Shown here one piece after another: positions 1 through 10,867 of a stretch of DNA of 64,000 nt. Source of the stretch: Paragordius varius (taxonomy: Eukaryota; Nematomorpha); NCBI GenBank assembly GCA_964247055.1, contig OZ176051.1, positions 14,508,001 to 14,572,000 on the forward strand, written 5' to 3'. A model generated the notes under the pieces. The model saw only the letters and a program-made list of their open reading frames with translations, did no database searches and was not told the DNA's origin. Positions within the stretch are counted from its first letter, which is position 1. Each line of letters begins with the position of its first letter. The position numbers and the translations under genes were made by a program.

Positions 1-717
1 AATCATGTTTTCCATTATATTCTTATGAAATCACACATATTACATTTTAAGTCAATCGATTACAATAGTAGGCTTTACCCTGATAAATTGTTATTCAAAA
101 ATGGCTAAATAAGAATTTCAGGCAAAATTGAAAAGTATTCGTTAGGAAATTTTAACTTTTAAATCCTTTATAGTAAGAAGCCTACAATTATTATTATATT
201 ATACATATTTAATTTGTTTGATGATTTATTTTCACCAATCCTAATGAACACTAAAGATTTTAATTGAAAATATTTTGTCGTGTTCATAACCTTAAATTTG
301 GCGGTTTTATTTATTTAGATGGTTGAACAATAAAAATTGCCCCTATAACCAGTTATCATATAGTAATGGATAGGTTGTGTTCAATAATAACCTCGCTCCA
401 TTTCGATTTGCAGTTTTTCCACCCCGTGTGTAATTGGATCTTTCCAATGGCATCATCATTCATACACCTCCTAAACAAATATATATTATAGGTCAATTTT
501 AAAAAATTTTGTTCATTTTTGTAATTATACACAAAAAATATTTGAGTCATCTAACCTCATTTTCAAAAAATTGGGGAAATAGTTTTTCCACCTGAATAAC
601 CAAAGGAATATCAAATTTTCTACTAATTACTAGTAGGAATTTTTGAAATATATATATACTTATATACTACGAAATTTCATTTAATATAATTTTTGGAAAA
701 ACTTTTTCGAATTTAAA
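1..717. other. Upstream intergenic DNA of the CAP gene
   Basis: This stretch is AT-rich with no open reading frame of coding character. A TA-rich run near 646-666 lies just upstream of the start codon at 718, but no convincing TATAAA box or initiator can be singled out. Confidence 0.5.
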
Positions 718-3700
718 ATGATTAAATTTGCGCTACCATTTTTAAGTATTCTCATATGCCTAGTATTCAGCCATTTTGTCGGTTAGTATTAAATTTAGAT
801 GAAAAATATACGGATAAAACGTAAAAATATAAAGACAAAAATTTTTTTTAAAAAAAATAACCATACTTTTTTAATCTTGTTTTTTCGATTATAACTTATT
901 ATTTAATATTGCAGTGTGAAATAAAAATATATATAATTAACAATCAATTTTATATTTTACAATCAAATTAAATAGCTTTTAAAAGAAATTTTTAAGGTTT
1001 GAATAAGTATGGTTGTGTTGAAAAAAATATTTGTCTTTATAATTTTGCGTTTTGTCCGTATTTTTATTTTTACTGTAAAAGTATATATATGATTTCGTGG
1101 ATAATACCATTTCTATAAACTCATCAATTATTTTTGAATAACTCAAAGTTTAAAAAAGAATTTTAAAGCATTTAAAACATTTACGAAATCCTGATATTTG
1201 ATATAAATTCATTAATTATTTTCCCTCAAAAAAATATATTAAACATTGACAAATAATTTAAAAAATGAAAAAAAAATACATTTCAAATAAATTAAAGATC
1301 AATATGCTCATAATAAACGTTTCGTTTAAAACATGTTAATATATCCTTTTAATAATTGGGTATTGAGGAAAAAAAATGTTCAATATGAAAGATAGAATAT
1401 TGAATATGATTGGAAAAGGGTTGAAGTCGGTAACATTTTTATTTTATACCAAGCTTTGAGCTATCGAATGACGTATATATATATATTGTAATTGGACATA
1501 TATGTACGTTTTTTCGGCAAATGTCCTGATATTATTTTTAAGCTAAAACTTTAATAGGCTAATAAATCAATTTTAAAATGTTTATTTCAAGATGCTGATA
1601 TTCCGGACGCTGCTATGCAACAACTTATTTTAAAATTGCACAATGATGAACGTAACAGCCTTAATGCCAAAATGATGATGAAATTGGTATGCAATTAAAT
1701 GAACATATATATATAATATACCATTTACAGTTCAAATACCCCCTTAACAATTCAAATTCACCCCCCTTTAACAATACAAATTCACCCTAAATATAAATTA
1801 TGTATTTTCGGGCGGCTAATATAACTCCTAATTATTATGAAATATATCTTAATGTGGCATAGTTTATTATTTTTCCAGTAAATTGCAAACAAAATTTTAT
1901 TCTTTCAAAATATATGAAAAATATAGGTAATTTTTATTAAAAAACATTTAATTATGTTCCGGGGCTAATTTGAATTGTTCAAGGGTGAATTTTAATTGTT
2001 CGTTCGTGGGTGAATTTAAATTGTTTGATGGTGAATTTGAATTGTAAATGGTATATATATCATTCAGTCCTTTAGGCATTTTGAAATAAAAATTTAAAAT
2101 TATATATATATTTTGTTAAACATCTAAAAAGTATCTATATTTTTTTATATCCCCGTGTATGTTTAGAAATGGTATAACGAAGGGGCTCAAATGGCTGAGA
2201 AAAACTTGGCTGCCTGTAGATACGATCATGACGACCCTAAAACATCAGGTAATAACTACAACACTATTATACAGTAAAAGTTGAAATTATTACGGACAAA
2301 ACGTTATAAATAAAGACGAATATATTTTTTTAAAATACAACTATAGTTGTTTTGCTTACTCGAATTAATCCTATTTAAACCATTTAATAACAAGCCTTAA
2401 ATATATAATTGATTATGGTCAATATACATTTCTATTTTATACTTTGGAAAAACAATGAGTTAAATTAAAATTAATCAAGACACAAAAAGTATGGTTGTGT
2501 TTAAGAATTAGTCTGTATATATTTATGTTTTATCCGTATAATATCATTATTACTGTATATATAACTTAAAAAAAACATTTGTTTAGAATACGATGGTGGT
2601 CAGAACCTTGCTTACAATGGAGAACCCGTGAATTGGAATAAAACATTTAATCAATGGAATAGTGAGAAAGATGATTACACGTGAGATAGATATAATTGTA
2701 TTTAGGTATGGAGCTGAAAGACACCGCGGTGTAGTTACCCATTATACACAGGTAGTAAGATTATGTTGATTAAATAATCTTGTAAATTTTTCTGGTCAAT
2801 ATATGCATGACATTATATGTAAATCAATTTCGTATTAGATAATTTGGGCTTCAACTCGGTTGATAGGATGTGCCCACAAGATTTGTCCAACCCGTACCCT
2901 TTATACTTGTAACTATTATCCCAGGTAAAATTTTAGATATGCGCGTCCCAAATGGGGGGAGGGGGAAAATTAGTTAATATTGTTTTTTTTTTCAAATGAA
3001 AGCGAGTCAAGAAAAAAAATAATTTTGCTATTACTTAAAATTATTTATTAAAAAATTTTTATTTGCTAAAACAAACTAATCAAGAGGAAATTTCGGACTT
3101 GCCTACCCCTACGAAAAATCAAGCGGTCAAACATGTATTTGTCCCGCTGATGGTCAGTGTTCCAAGGATTATCCGAATCTTTTAGACACTTGTGGTAAAA
3201 AAATTGCATTATTTCGTGGCAGTCAATTTAGTAAAAGTTGTTTATTTCAAAACGATTTCCTATACCCAATTATTATTGTTATATTAGACATTATTGAAAC
3301 GTGTACCAATAAATATACGAATTGTGAAGTAAATTGTGAGTACAGTGCTAAAGATTGCAAGTTATCTTGTGATCCACTATGCTCAGCTCAAACTTGGCCC
3401 CCTCATAAAAAAGGAATTACTTCTGTAACTAACGGATTGCCAAGTAATAATAGAACAACCAATTCTCCTCCTACGCGTTCTTCAACACAACAACGTCCTA
3501 ATACAACTTTCCGACCCTCTTATAACCCTACTATGGTGAATACTAACAACAATAATAATAATTTGCATTCAACAACGGACAGAGGTTAGATTATAATATT
3601 TTTTGAACCAATAAGGCAAAACATTAAAAGCAGAAGTTTAATATTTTGGTTTTTATTTGCTATACTAAAAAGCCTTTTATTTCGTGATAACGGACTACAT

Positions 3701-4306
3701 TTAATATCAATTGTTTTACAGTGATTTTAATTATACTATGGACAACACGTAAAAATATAAAGACAAATGTTTTTTTCCAAAAGACCATACTCTATAAATC
3801 TTGATTTTTTTGTTAAATTATTTAATATTGCAAAGTTTGAAATAGAGATATATTACTAATGCAATCAATTTTATACAATCATAATTAAATAGCTTATAGG
3901 GAAAAAATTAAAGTTGGGAAAAGTATGGTTGTCTTTTGAAAAAAAATATTTGTCTAAATTTTAAGTTTTGTCCGTATATTCAATTTTTAATGTGGATATA
4001 TAAATTTTAAAGATATTCCGAAAGATATTAAAACAATACCCTGTAAAATATAAATTTTTATATAGTGTTTTGTGTTCATAATAGTATAACATTTTCATAA
4101 ATGTTATAGTTCCAAGTAATAGAAACAATGCTGAAGCTCCTAACCCTAAAGATTTTGCAAATTATAATGATTACGTTCGAGCTCACAATGATTGGGCTTA
4201 TCGCCAACAAGGAGATGTTAATGTTGGCCGTCCGAACCGAAATGATTTTAGCAGTTATAACGAATATGTTCGAGCCTACTATGAATGGTCTAATAATCGA
4301 AATTAA
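718..4306 (+). CDS. Secreted CAP-superfamily (SCP/TAPS, antigen-5-like) protein, 356 aa, nine exons
   Basis: Nine exons join in frame with GT-AG boundaries: 718-781, 1592-1686, 2167-2248, 2587-2680, 2706-2751, 2839-2924, 3085-3194, 3288-3584 and 4110-4306 (stop TAA at 4304). The product begins with a signal peptide (MIKFALPFLSILICLVFSHF). The CAP domain spans about residues 25-160: the helix LHNDERNSL, CRYDH (His74), GQNLAY (Gln86), Glu107, the CAP1 motif HYTQIIW (124-130) and the CAP2 motif LYTCNYYP (148-155). A cysteine-rich hinge follows (about 175-225), then a Ser/Thr/Asn/Pro-rich linker with poly-Asn. The C-terminal exon encodes two related 23-residue units around YNDYVRAHNDW and YNEYVRAYYEW. 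CAP proteins are usually extracellular; many bind sterols or lipids, and others are venom or defence proteins. The role here is unknown. One of the four pocket residues (the GEN glutamate) is Gln, as is common in arthropod relatives. Introns 1, 2, 3 and 8 carry MITEs. All splice phases agree, so the gene looks intact. Confidence 0.9.
783..1077. mobile_element. MITE-A copy in CAP intron 1
   Basis: The two halves are inverted around 'acggataaaacgtaaaaata' on the left and its complement on the right, ending in TACTGTA. The left terminus is eroded. It sits immediately after the exon 1 splice donor. Confidence 0.75.
1719..2054. mobile_element. MITE-C copy (subterminal tandem repeats) in CAP intron 2
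   Basis: The ends read ATACCATTTACA and its complement TGTAAATGGTAT. Inside each end lie two to three tandem units of about 20 bp built on 'CAATTCAAATTCACCC', in opposite orientation at the two ends. The core holds a conserved 'ATGGCATAGTTTATTATTTT' stretch also seen in other copies. No coding capacity. Confidence 0.8.
2270..2557. mobile_element. MITE-A copy in CAP intron 3
   Basis: It starts at TA-CAGTAAAAG and ends at TACTG-TA, giving a TA duplication on both sides. The arms carry 'acggacaaaacg' and 'gtttaagaattagtc'-type sequence. It fills most of the intron between exons 3 and 4. Confidence 0.8.
3717..3994. mobile_element. MITE-A copy in CAP intron 8
   Basis: Both arms are recognisable (left 'ggacaacacgtaaaaatata', right 'agttttgtccgtat'), with eroded termini. 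It lies between exons 8 and 9. Confidence 0.7.
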
Positions 4307-4384
4307 AATAATCAAATCATATATTAGTTAGCATTTTTTAACCAAAAACAATATCTAATTTATTTCATCATAAATTTCTAAATT

Positions 4385-4390
4385 AATAAA
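4385..4390 (+). terminator. Polyadenylation signal of the CAP gene
   Basis: AATAAA lies 79 bases past the CAP stop codon and before the next MITE, the expected place for 3' end formation. Confidence 0.5.
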
Positions 4391-4429
4391 TTTGAATGCA
4401 CGTTTTTGATTACATTAAAGAAATTCACA

Positions 4430-4706
4430 AGATAAATATTCTGAAATTATACTGACTAATCCTAAAAACATCACGACAAATATATTTCTATAAAGACAAT
4501 CATACTTTTATATTAATTTTTCTCCTATATATATGTAATTACAATTGTAACAAATGTAATCGATTGTTTTACCAATAACATAAAAATTTAATACATTCCA
4601 ATTTAAACAATGATTTAGGTAAAAGATTTAAAAAGTATTGTTGATTTTTGAAAAAAAACTATTTTATTTATATTATGTCGTCCGTATAATTTCAATTTTA
4701 ACTGTA
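4430..4706. mobile_element. Eroded MITE-A copy downstream of the CAP gene
   Basis: The right arm is clear ('tccgtataatttcaatttta' then ACTGTA). The left arm is diverged, keeping 'aaagacaatcatactttta'. Confidence 0.55.
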
Positions 4707-4904
4707 TAACCTTTTTATTACCATTTTATAAAATAGTCACACAGAAAAACAAAATGATTTCAACATTAAAAGGTCCATCTTTAATGTTTTAAATAAAAAA
4801 ACGAAAAGTGTGTGGATATTTAAAATAATATAGGCCTAAATTATTTTAAAAGTTAATCATTAAATATTCAATACTGTGTCGCAAAAAATAATAGCTTGAT
4901 AGAA

Positions 4905-5334
4905 TTGCTTTAGTTTTGTACTAGGTGCTCTATATCAAAAAATGGCAAAATTTACACATACTTTTTCAAATAATTTTTTGTGTAATTGGTTTATTTCGAA
5001 ATCTAAATAATAAATTATATACTGCACATTAAAAGCAAAACAATATTTTAAAAAAATTGTGGTCCCCGAAAGGCCCATTTTCGCTCTTCTAAAATGGGTT
5101 AGTTCTCTTAAAATAAACACAAAACTGTAATATATGGTATATTTCGATAACTAAAAATATTTTGAAGCACACTTTGTTCAATTTAATTTTTAGCAAAATT
5201 TTGTTGAGCGTACGTCATACTATTTATGCATCAACGGTATCACTTTAAGATAATATATCATAACTTTTTCTAAATAATAAATTCGATGATGCTAAACATT
5301 TTTGTCACCTCAGAAATTCGATTATATATATAGC
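4905..5334. repeat. MITE-B repeat copy
   Basis: It contains 'aaaatggcaaaatttacac' and, further in, 'gctcttctaaaatgggttag'. The same pair recurs near 15.9-16.2 and 33.6-33.8 kb. The right side ends in 'catttttgtcacctcag', another shared piece. The short ORF across it (4935-5120) is a by-product of the repeat. Confidence 0.45.
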
Positions 5335-5430
5335 AAAAATTAAGATTATTAAAAGTATGGTTATTTTTAGAAAAAAATTTTGTCTTTATATTTTTACGTT
5401 TTGTCCGTATAATTTCAGTTTTTACTGTAG
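5335..5430. mobile_element. Right half of a MITE-A copy
   Basis: It carries 'aaaagtatggtt', then 'tacgttttgtccgtataatt', and ends in TACTGTA. No matching left half lies at the expected distance upstream. Confidence 0.6.
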
Positions 5431-5773
5431 ATTATCTTAAATACTTATACGATAAAGTATGACTTTTGAAGCCACAAAACCAAAATTAGTTTACCGAGGT
5501 AGCTATTTTAAGTTTGTTGACATATTAAACAAGTTATACTAATCCCTATCATATTGCAACATTAGTCCATGATATGATAGAATACATCGATATTTAGCAC
5601 CCAGTTTTCATATATTTTGTCATATAATTAATATAAATTCTATAAACTATTTCAAAAATGTGGGGATGATTTAGATAGCTTTTAAATTATATTATATATG
5701 AGATCATAGATTCGATTTTTGTAGGTAATTTATAATTTATTTAACCTTATTTTTAAAATATTCTAACTTTTAG

Positions 5774-5850
5774 TTTTAGATTCATACGGACAAAACGTAA
5801 AATTATAAAGACTTTTTTTTTAAAAAAACAACCATACTAATCCATTTTTT
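5774..5850. mobile_element. Left half of a MITE-A copy
   Basis: It carries 'atacggacaaaacgtaaaat' followed by 'aacaaccatacta'. It breaks off at the start of the conserved islet-bearing repeat at 5.86 kb. Confidence 0.6.
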
Positions 5851-5886
5851 TAAAATTAATTTGTTATCCGTATTTGACCATATCTT

Positions 5887-5948
5887 CTCTTCTGTACAGC
5901 GACTGGCCAGGTCTAGCTTGCACTATCATTGCAAGACCCAATTTTTAC
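5887..5948 (+). ncRNA. Conserved GC-rich islet, possible small structured RNA (copy 1)
   Basis: About 60 bases are nearly identical to islets at 58,264-58,330 and 62,869-62,936, although the flanks have diverged more. The islet has a perfect 6-bp hairpin (CTTGCA, loop CTATCAT, TGCAAG) and a self-complementary CTGGCCAG. It is followed by CCCAATTTTTA, which resembles an Sm-protein site. No known snRNA is recognised. It could be an snRNA-like or spliced-leader-like gene, or simply the slowest-changing part of a transposon. Confidence 0.3.
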
Positions 5949-6069
5949 ATAAAAAATGGAAAATATGAATTAATTTTATTCTGATAAAAAGATGTATCAA
6001 TATTCTCATTGTGTTTTTGGCTTTAGGGCTTGCTAGTGATTTAAAGTAATTTTTTTCTCTGTGTATATT

Positions 6070-6318
6070 ACAAACTTGAAATCATACGGACAAAACACGT
6101 AAAAATATAAAGACAAATATTTTTTTCTAAAAGACAACCATAATTTTGAATCTTGATTTTTTTAAATATCAAAGTATAAAATAGAAATGTATATTGTAAC
6201 ATAATAATCAATTATATAATTTATAATTGATTTAAAACTAAAAAGTATGGTTGTCTTTTAGATAATAATTGTCTTTATATTTTTACGTTTTGTCCGTATA
6301 ATTACAGTTTTCACTGTA
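6070..6318. mobile_element. MITE-A copy
   Basis: Both arms are present ('catacggacaaaacacgtaa' and 'tacgttttgtccgtataatt'), and the right end reads CACTGTA. It is inserted within the islet-bearing repeat. Confidence 0.75.
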
Positions 6319-6577
6319 ATAATACTTTTGGAAAGATGCGTGAATCTTTACAATTTATTTGCATAATGCGCGTTCTGATATGGAACATAAACAAGAAAGT
6401 GTAAAATTTTTTCATATCAGCATAAAAACTAAAGGACCATTAAAATTTTTAAAATTCAAATTATTGCATGAAAAATCTTTAGAGAGAACAACTATTATAA
6501 TTTAAATTCATCTATATAACTTTATAAATAAAAATATAAAATATATGAATGATTGTATTACCAATTTACCTCTTTAT

Positions 6578-7996
6578 GTCAGGACTTATTAAACTATGGG
6601 TCGAAACGCCATGGGTCGCGTAACATAATTATGGGATCGCGAGTGATAAAAATACAATTTAACAAAAGTTTCTTTTTATTGTTAAAAAGAAAAATAACAA
6701 TCAACGTAGATATATATTTATAGTAAAATCTTCTGGTTAGAAAGCCTGATTATACCAGCATTTCTATTCCGATAATTATAATATCTTGTATAACTATGAT
6801 TAAAAGATGTTATAGAAATTCATAAAAAATGTACATTTATATTTGTCAATCTCTTAAAACCGAAACGATCCTGATTAATATTATTTCGAAGAAACTATAT
6901 AAGCATTTCGTGTTATTTTCATTTACATTGTATAATTGCAAACGAAGTGCAATAATTCCGAATTAGTCAGTTTAGAAATTTTTTTCCAATGTCCCTGTAC
7001 CAATAATTTCTTTATTTATTTGGTAATTAATGAATCAAATATTATTTGCAATATGTTATTTCATATATTTATCGTATTTTAGGAAAAAAATAACTTTTGC
7101 CCATGAATAAATGGCTGTTAAATAAGAATGGTTGATAAACCAACAAATTCTTCTCAGACAAAAATAAGTTGTGGAAAAGACATCAAATGTGAGAAAAATA
7201 AAATATAATAAGTCTTTTCTTCAATTTGGCTTTACATTTCAAAATTTGTAATGGTAATAAACAACCTCTTTGTTTGATATGCAATGAAATATTGGCTTCG
7301 GAGAGTATGAAACCATCAAAATTGAAAAGACATCCTGATTCAAAGCATGTTTCGTATGTCAATAAACCTAAAGAATATTTTGAAAGATTGTGCATATCTT
7401 TAAATAAAGAAAAGAAAAACACCGAAAAATTCATAGCCGTTAATGAAAAATATTTACTAGAATCATATGAAGTTTTATACTGTATTGCTAAAAATAAAAA
7501 ACCGTTCACCATTAAAGAAAATCTTGTGTTACCTGTTGCTATTAAAATGGTAGAACTACATGGAAGAACATATGGCGATGATATTCGAAAAATTCCTTTG
7601 TCGAACGCTGTCTCAAATAAAATTTTTGATATTAACAACGAACAATTAACACAACTTATGACAAGAATTTGAGAAAGCCCAAAATTTTTGCTTCATTTGA
7701 ATGAAAAAACTGATATTACTAAATTGACTCGTTGTTACTATATGACAGGTACGTTTATAAAGAAAGCGTGGAGAAATTTGTTGTATGGAAGACCATGCCA
7801 CATGGAAAAACATATATCGTAAAGTTGATGAATATTTAAAAGCACATGGTTTAAAATGGAAAAATTGCTATATATGCAAAGATGGTGCGAAGCGATGACG
7901 GGAAAAATATTGGTTATAAATTATTTTTCAAACTATTATTATGATCATATAACTTTTACATTGCCATATTCACCGAGAGGCTTTAGCAGCAAAAAA
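6578..7996 (+). mobile_element. hAT transposon relic (BED-finger, ZBED/SCAND3-like type), 3' part lost
   Basis: The left end begins CAGGACTTATTAAACTATGG with repeated 'gggtcgc' motifs (6596-6650), typical of the ends of this hAT group. From about 7,112 the plus strand reads as transposase. An open stretch at 7226-7672 holds the BED finger CLICNEILASESMKPSKLKR...H, then SYEVLYCIAKNKKPFTI. After the stop at 7672 further family-like pieces appear in other frames up to about 7,930 (KVDEYLKAHGLKWKNC, CKDGA). Several frameshifts and stops are present, and the catalytic C-terminal half and right end are missing, so it is dead. Confidence 0.75.
7226..7672 (+). pseudogene. hAT transposase N-terminal fragment, 148 aa
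   Basis: This is the longest open part of the relic. It reads the zinc-binding BED finger (Cys-x2-Cys, His-x4-His) near residues 15-38, the conserved ESMKPSKLKRH segment, and the helical stretch SYEVLYCIAKNKKPFTIKEN that precedes the RNase-H-like core in this family. The core itself is not in this frame. Intact members are roughly 600 residues, so this is less than a quarter. Confidence 0.7.
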
Positions 7997-8088
7997 ATAA
8001 CATTTAAAAAAAGTATGATTGTCTTTTAGAAAAAAATATTTTTTTATATTTATAGGTTTTGTCTGTATAATTTTACTGTAAAAACTAT
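7997..8088. mobile_element. Right half of a MITE-A copy
   Basis: 'aaaaaaagtatgattgtctt' leads to 'ggttttgtctgtataatttt' and ACTGTA. It abuts the truncated end of the hAT relic. Confidence 0.55.
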
Positions 8089-8774
8089 ATAACTCCAATT
8101 TTCTAAAATCATTAAAGTATTGTTTAAGAATTTAGACAAAAAAGCGAAACTCGTTTAATCAAAAAGCTGACGTTGTTAAATATACCCTATGATTTAATCA
8201 TTGTTATGGAATTTGTATAAGAATGCAACAACTAAGTCATATTTTTTCAATATCCCGTATGTTAAGGGTTTTATTTCTCAGATTCCTATTTTATTTAAAT
8301 TTGTGTATATTGTTATAATTATTTTATGAAAAGCAGGAAATTTCCTGATCTATATATATCAAATAATTAATAAGAAATAGAATTACAACTGAAATCACCT
8401 TTTAATTATCAAAATTAAGTAAAATTCATCTATGTGTATTTATGAGCAATAAAAATTTATTTAAGTATGAATTTAGGGCTATAAAACGGAGCTTTTAGGA
8501 CCACGGTTTGGTTAACACTGATTAGCTCTTTACTTTTTATAACTAGTTATGATGTAACTGACAACCTTAGTTGGAAATGGCAACTTTCAACAATATTTGC
8601 AACTTGAAATTATTTTTATGTTTCTAAAAAATAAATAAACATGATAGGCTCTGTCTAATAAAAACGAGTTTAAGGAAAATAAAATGCCTAATTCATATTT
8701 CAACTGAGTTTTATAAAGGTTTGTTTAAAATTGCAAGAGAGATGTTTTAATTTACAATTGTAACTAAGTATTAA

Positions 8775-8873
8775 CGGGATACATTAAAGTTTTGAAGTAT
8801 GATTGTCTTTTGAAAAAAAATATTTGTCTCAATATTTTTACGTTTTGTCCGTATAATATCAACTTTTACTGTA
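8775..8873. mobile_element. Right half of a MITE-A copy
   Basis: 'gaagtatgattgtcttttga' through 'acgttttgtccgtataatat' to TACTGTA. The left half is not recognisable. Confidence 0.6.
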
Positions 8874-9049
8874 TTTTTAAATTCAATGGAGCTATTATCA
8901 AAAAAATATCTAAGAAACCAGTTTAAAACTGCTTTAGACCAGAAGAATTAAAACTCTGCGAATACTATTTACAGGATTGAATATAAGGAAGGGTTAGAAA
9001 GTAAATATTCATGTAAGATGGCTCTTATTGTTATATCTAATTTAAGATT

Positions 9050-9322
9050 AAGTAAAAATTAAAATTATACGGACAAAACGTAAAAATATAAAGACAAATT
9101 TTTTTTTATCAAAAGACAACCCATACTTTTTTAGACCCTCATTTTTCCTATAAAAACATTACAATGGTAAAATATGTAATGATTGTATTACCAATATACG
9201 TCTCTATTTTATACTTGGGTGTTCAAAAACAATGTGTTATATAAAAAATCAAGTTTTAAAAAGTATGGTTGTATTTAAGAAGTTATATTTTTACCATTTG
9301 TCCGTGTCAATTTTTACTGTAA
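9050..9322. mobile_element. MITE-A copy shared with the duplicate at 23,177
   Basis: Arms 'atacggacaaaacgtaaaaa' and 'tttgtccgtgtcaatttttact'-type are intact. The copy at 23,177-23,437 is its sister by descent, with the same internal deviations (for example 'cctataaaaacattacaatg'). Confidence 0.8.
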
Positions 9323-9418
9323 TACCAAAGCTTGAATAAATGGACATTATAATATATTTACTCAAACAATAATATTTATTATTAGTAATATATTATGGCT
9401 TTGCATAAAAAATTAAGG

Positions 9419-9610
9419 TTAAACCAATTTTTGATATTCCGAAACATTCAGAGTGTCATTCAAGAATTTCCGCCTAACAAGTCGGTAAGTAAAAATCCGC
9501 TCGGTAGAATTTTCAATTTCTCCTATCATAGAACATAGAATTGAATTATTCAGACAGAATGACACAAATATTAAACCTAAGGCAAAATTTAAATAGAATT
9601 TTAACATCAT
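9419..9610 (-). CDS. Small predicted secreted peptide, 63 aa
   Basis: The minus-strand ORF begins with a strong signal peptide (MMLKFYLNFALGLIFVSFCL), followed by a short polar chain with a dibasic pair (LVRRKF) and a tail ending EYQKLV. I recognise no family. The basic pair could be a processing site, but nothing proves a neuropeptide. A second copy exists in the duplicated segment (23,530-23,712), broken there. The opposite strand reads an open 34-codon stretch up to a consensus donor (GTAAGT near 9,485), so the coding strand is not certain. No promoter or polyadenylation signal was identified. Confidence 0.4.
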   Translation of the reverse strand: MMLKFYLNFALGLIFVSFCLNNSILCSMIGEIENSTERIFTYRLVRRKFLNDTLNVSEYQKLV

Positions 9611-10589
9611 GCAAATTATAATGATATTTTTACAAATGAAACCTTACACTTGACTATTTGCAAAAAAAAAACACATCATCATAATATATGTGAAAGTGAT
9701 ATTTTGGTGTTCTTGATCTCATTAACGCTTTTACAATGTTTCATCGAAATATACTACATGTAGTTTATTACTTAAAATATGTACATTTTAAATATTTTAA
9801 ATGTTTTTTTGTGATAACATTTCACTAATAAATTATAAAACAAACTGTTATGACAATGATAAAATATTGTGAACTTAAATACGGTTATTATATATGTAAT
9901 GCTTTTTCAAACTCAATATTTTTACACGTAAAAATAGTTGCTTTTACTATCGGGGTAGTTTTAGACCCCAACACGAGTTTAACTAAAATCTTGCATTCAG
10001 CTAAATGAATCAAAATTTCATTTCATAAAATTCCAATCTTTTTAGCCACCATTTTTTTCTCATTTTTATAAAAAGCCATACGAAGCAAATATATATATTA
10101 TGGTTTTAAAATATAAAACTTTAAAGCTTTCACTTACATTCTCCCAGCAAATTTTTGATATTTATTTATTTTATGATCAGCTGCTGGTTTCAATCGGGTT
10201 TCGAAACATTCTAGTTGTGAGCTTGAACTCTTGATATATCATGATTACCAATTTCGGACTCTAAACTATTATAAGCTTTTATATTAAAAATGTTAATAGA
10301 AAATAAAACAAATCTACCATAACACTGATCAAAAAAATGATAGGATTATAAAGTATATTGCAATACTTATTTAATATATATTTTTCAAATACAATGTGTC
10401 CACAAACTGTGTCGTTGACATTTTTGGACAGAGTAAAGACGGTAATATATATATATTTTATTCATTTATCACTTCAATATTCATTTATATTTGGTTTTAA
10501 TTTTTAAGAACAACTTCTAGAATATTTATAATCATATATAAAATCTTTTAACGATAATCATGTTTTGCTTTTTTATCTAGTTTATGATA

Positions 10590-10800
10590 TATTTTATTAA
10601 TGTTTTTTGAAATGAAGCCTAAAAAAATTATTTAGAAATATGCGCATATTTTGCCCTTTTAAATGGACCACTTATCACAAAAGTGTTATATTTTTTTTAA
10701 GTCCTCGTAAGGGCCAAAGCCAAGAGCACCATATAATTCTGATACATTTTACAATCAGAATATATACTCTATCAGTCTTTTATTGTGGACGCTGCGTATA
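10590..10800. repeat. MITE-B-like fragment
   Basis: It contains 'atatgcgcatattttgccct', 'tcctcgtaagggccaaagcc' and 'gtggacgctgcgtatatgaa', pieces that recur in the 16.5-17.2 kb and 28.6-29.0 kb repeats. Confidence 0.35.
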
Positions 10801-10867
10801 TGAAACATTATGATATTACTATTGTTGTTTAAACAAGTCCATAATAAATGTTATGTTTGTAATATTT

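Larger units (their letters stand above)
5855..6475 (+). repeat. Third, partial copy of the 57-63 kb islet-bearing repeat
   Basis: It shares 'ttgttatccgt', the GC-rich islet (5905-5942) and 'gcataatgcgcgttctgata' followed by 'aaaggaccattaaaa' with 62.85-63.2 kb, and partly with 58.25-58.55 kb. A MITE-A has inserted inside it (6070-6318). Confidence 0.65.
8390..10560 (+). repeat. Segmental duplication, copy 1 (partner 22,215-24,640)
   Basis: Long collinear similarity in the same orientation, for example 'gaatttagggctataaaacg' (8,469 and 22,281), 'aacaagtcggtaagtaaaaa' and 'ggtgttcttgatctcattaa'. A MITE-A at 9,050 occupies the same position in the partner, so it predates the duplication. The segment carries a small secreted-peptide ORF on the minus strand. 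Confidence 0.8.

Noticed and set aside
4076-4315. 79-codon minus-strand ORF
   Set aside because: Antisense of the last CAP exon. The plus-strand reading joins the other eight exons in frame and carries the tandem repeat.
5887-5948. A definite spliced-leader RNA gene
   Set aside because: A donor-like GTCTGG, hairpin and Sm-like run are suggestive, but no transcript carrying the leader is available and no leader is recognised.
7183-7638. 151-codon minus-strand ORF
   Set aside because: Antisense of the hAT transposase fragment, which has clear zinc-finger and family motifs on the plus strand.
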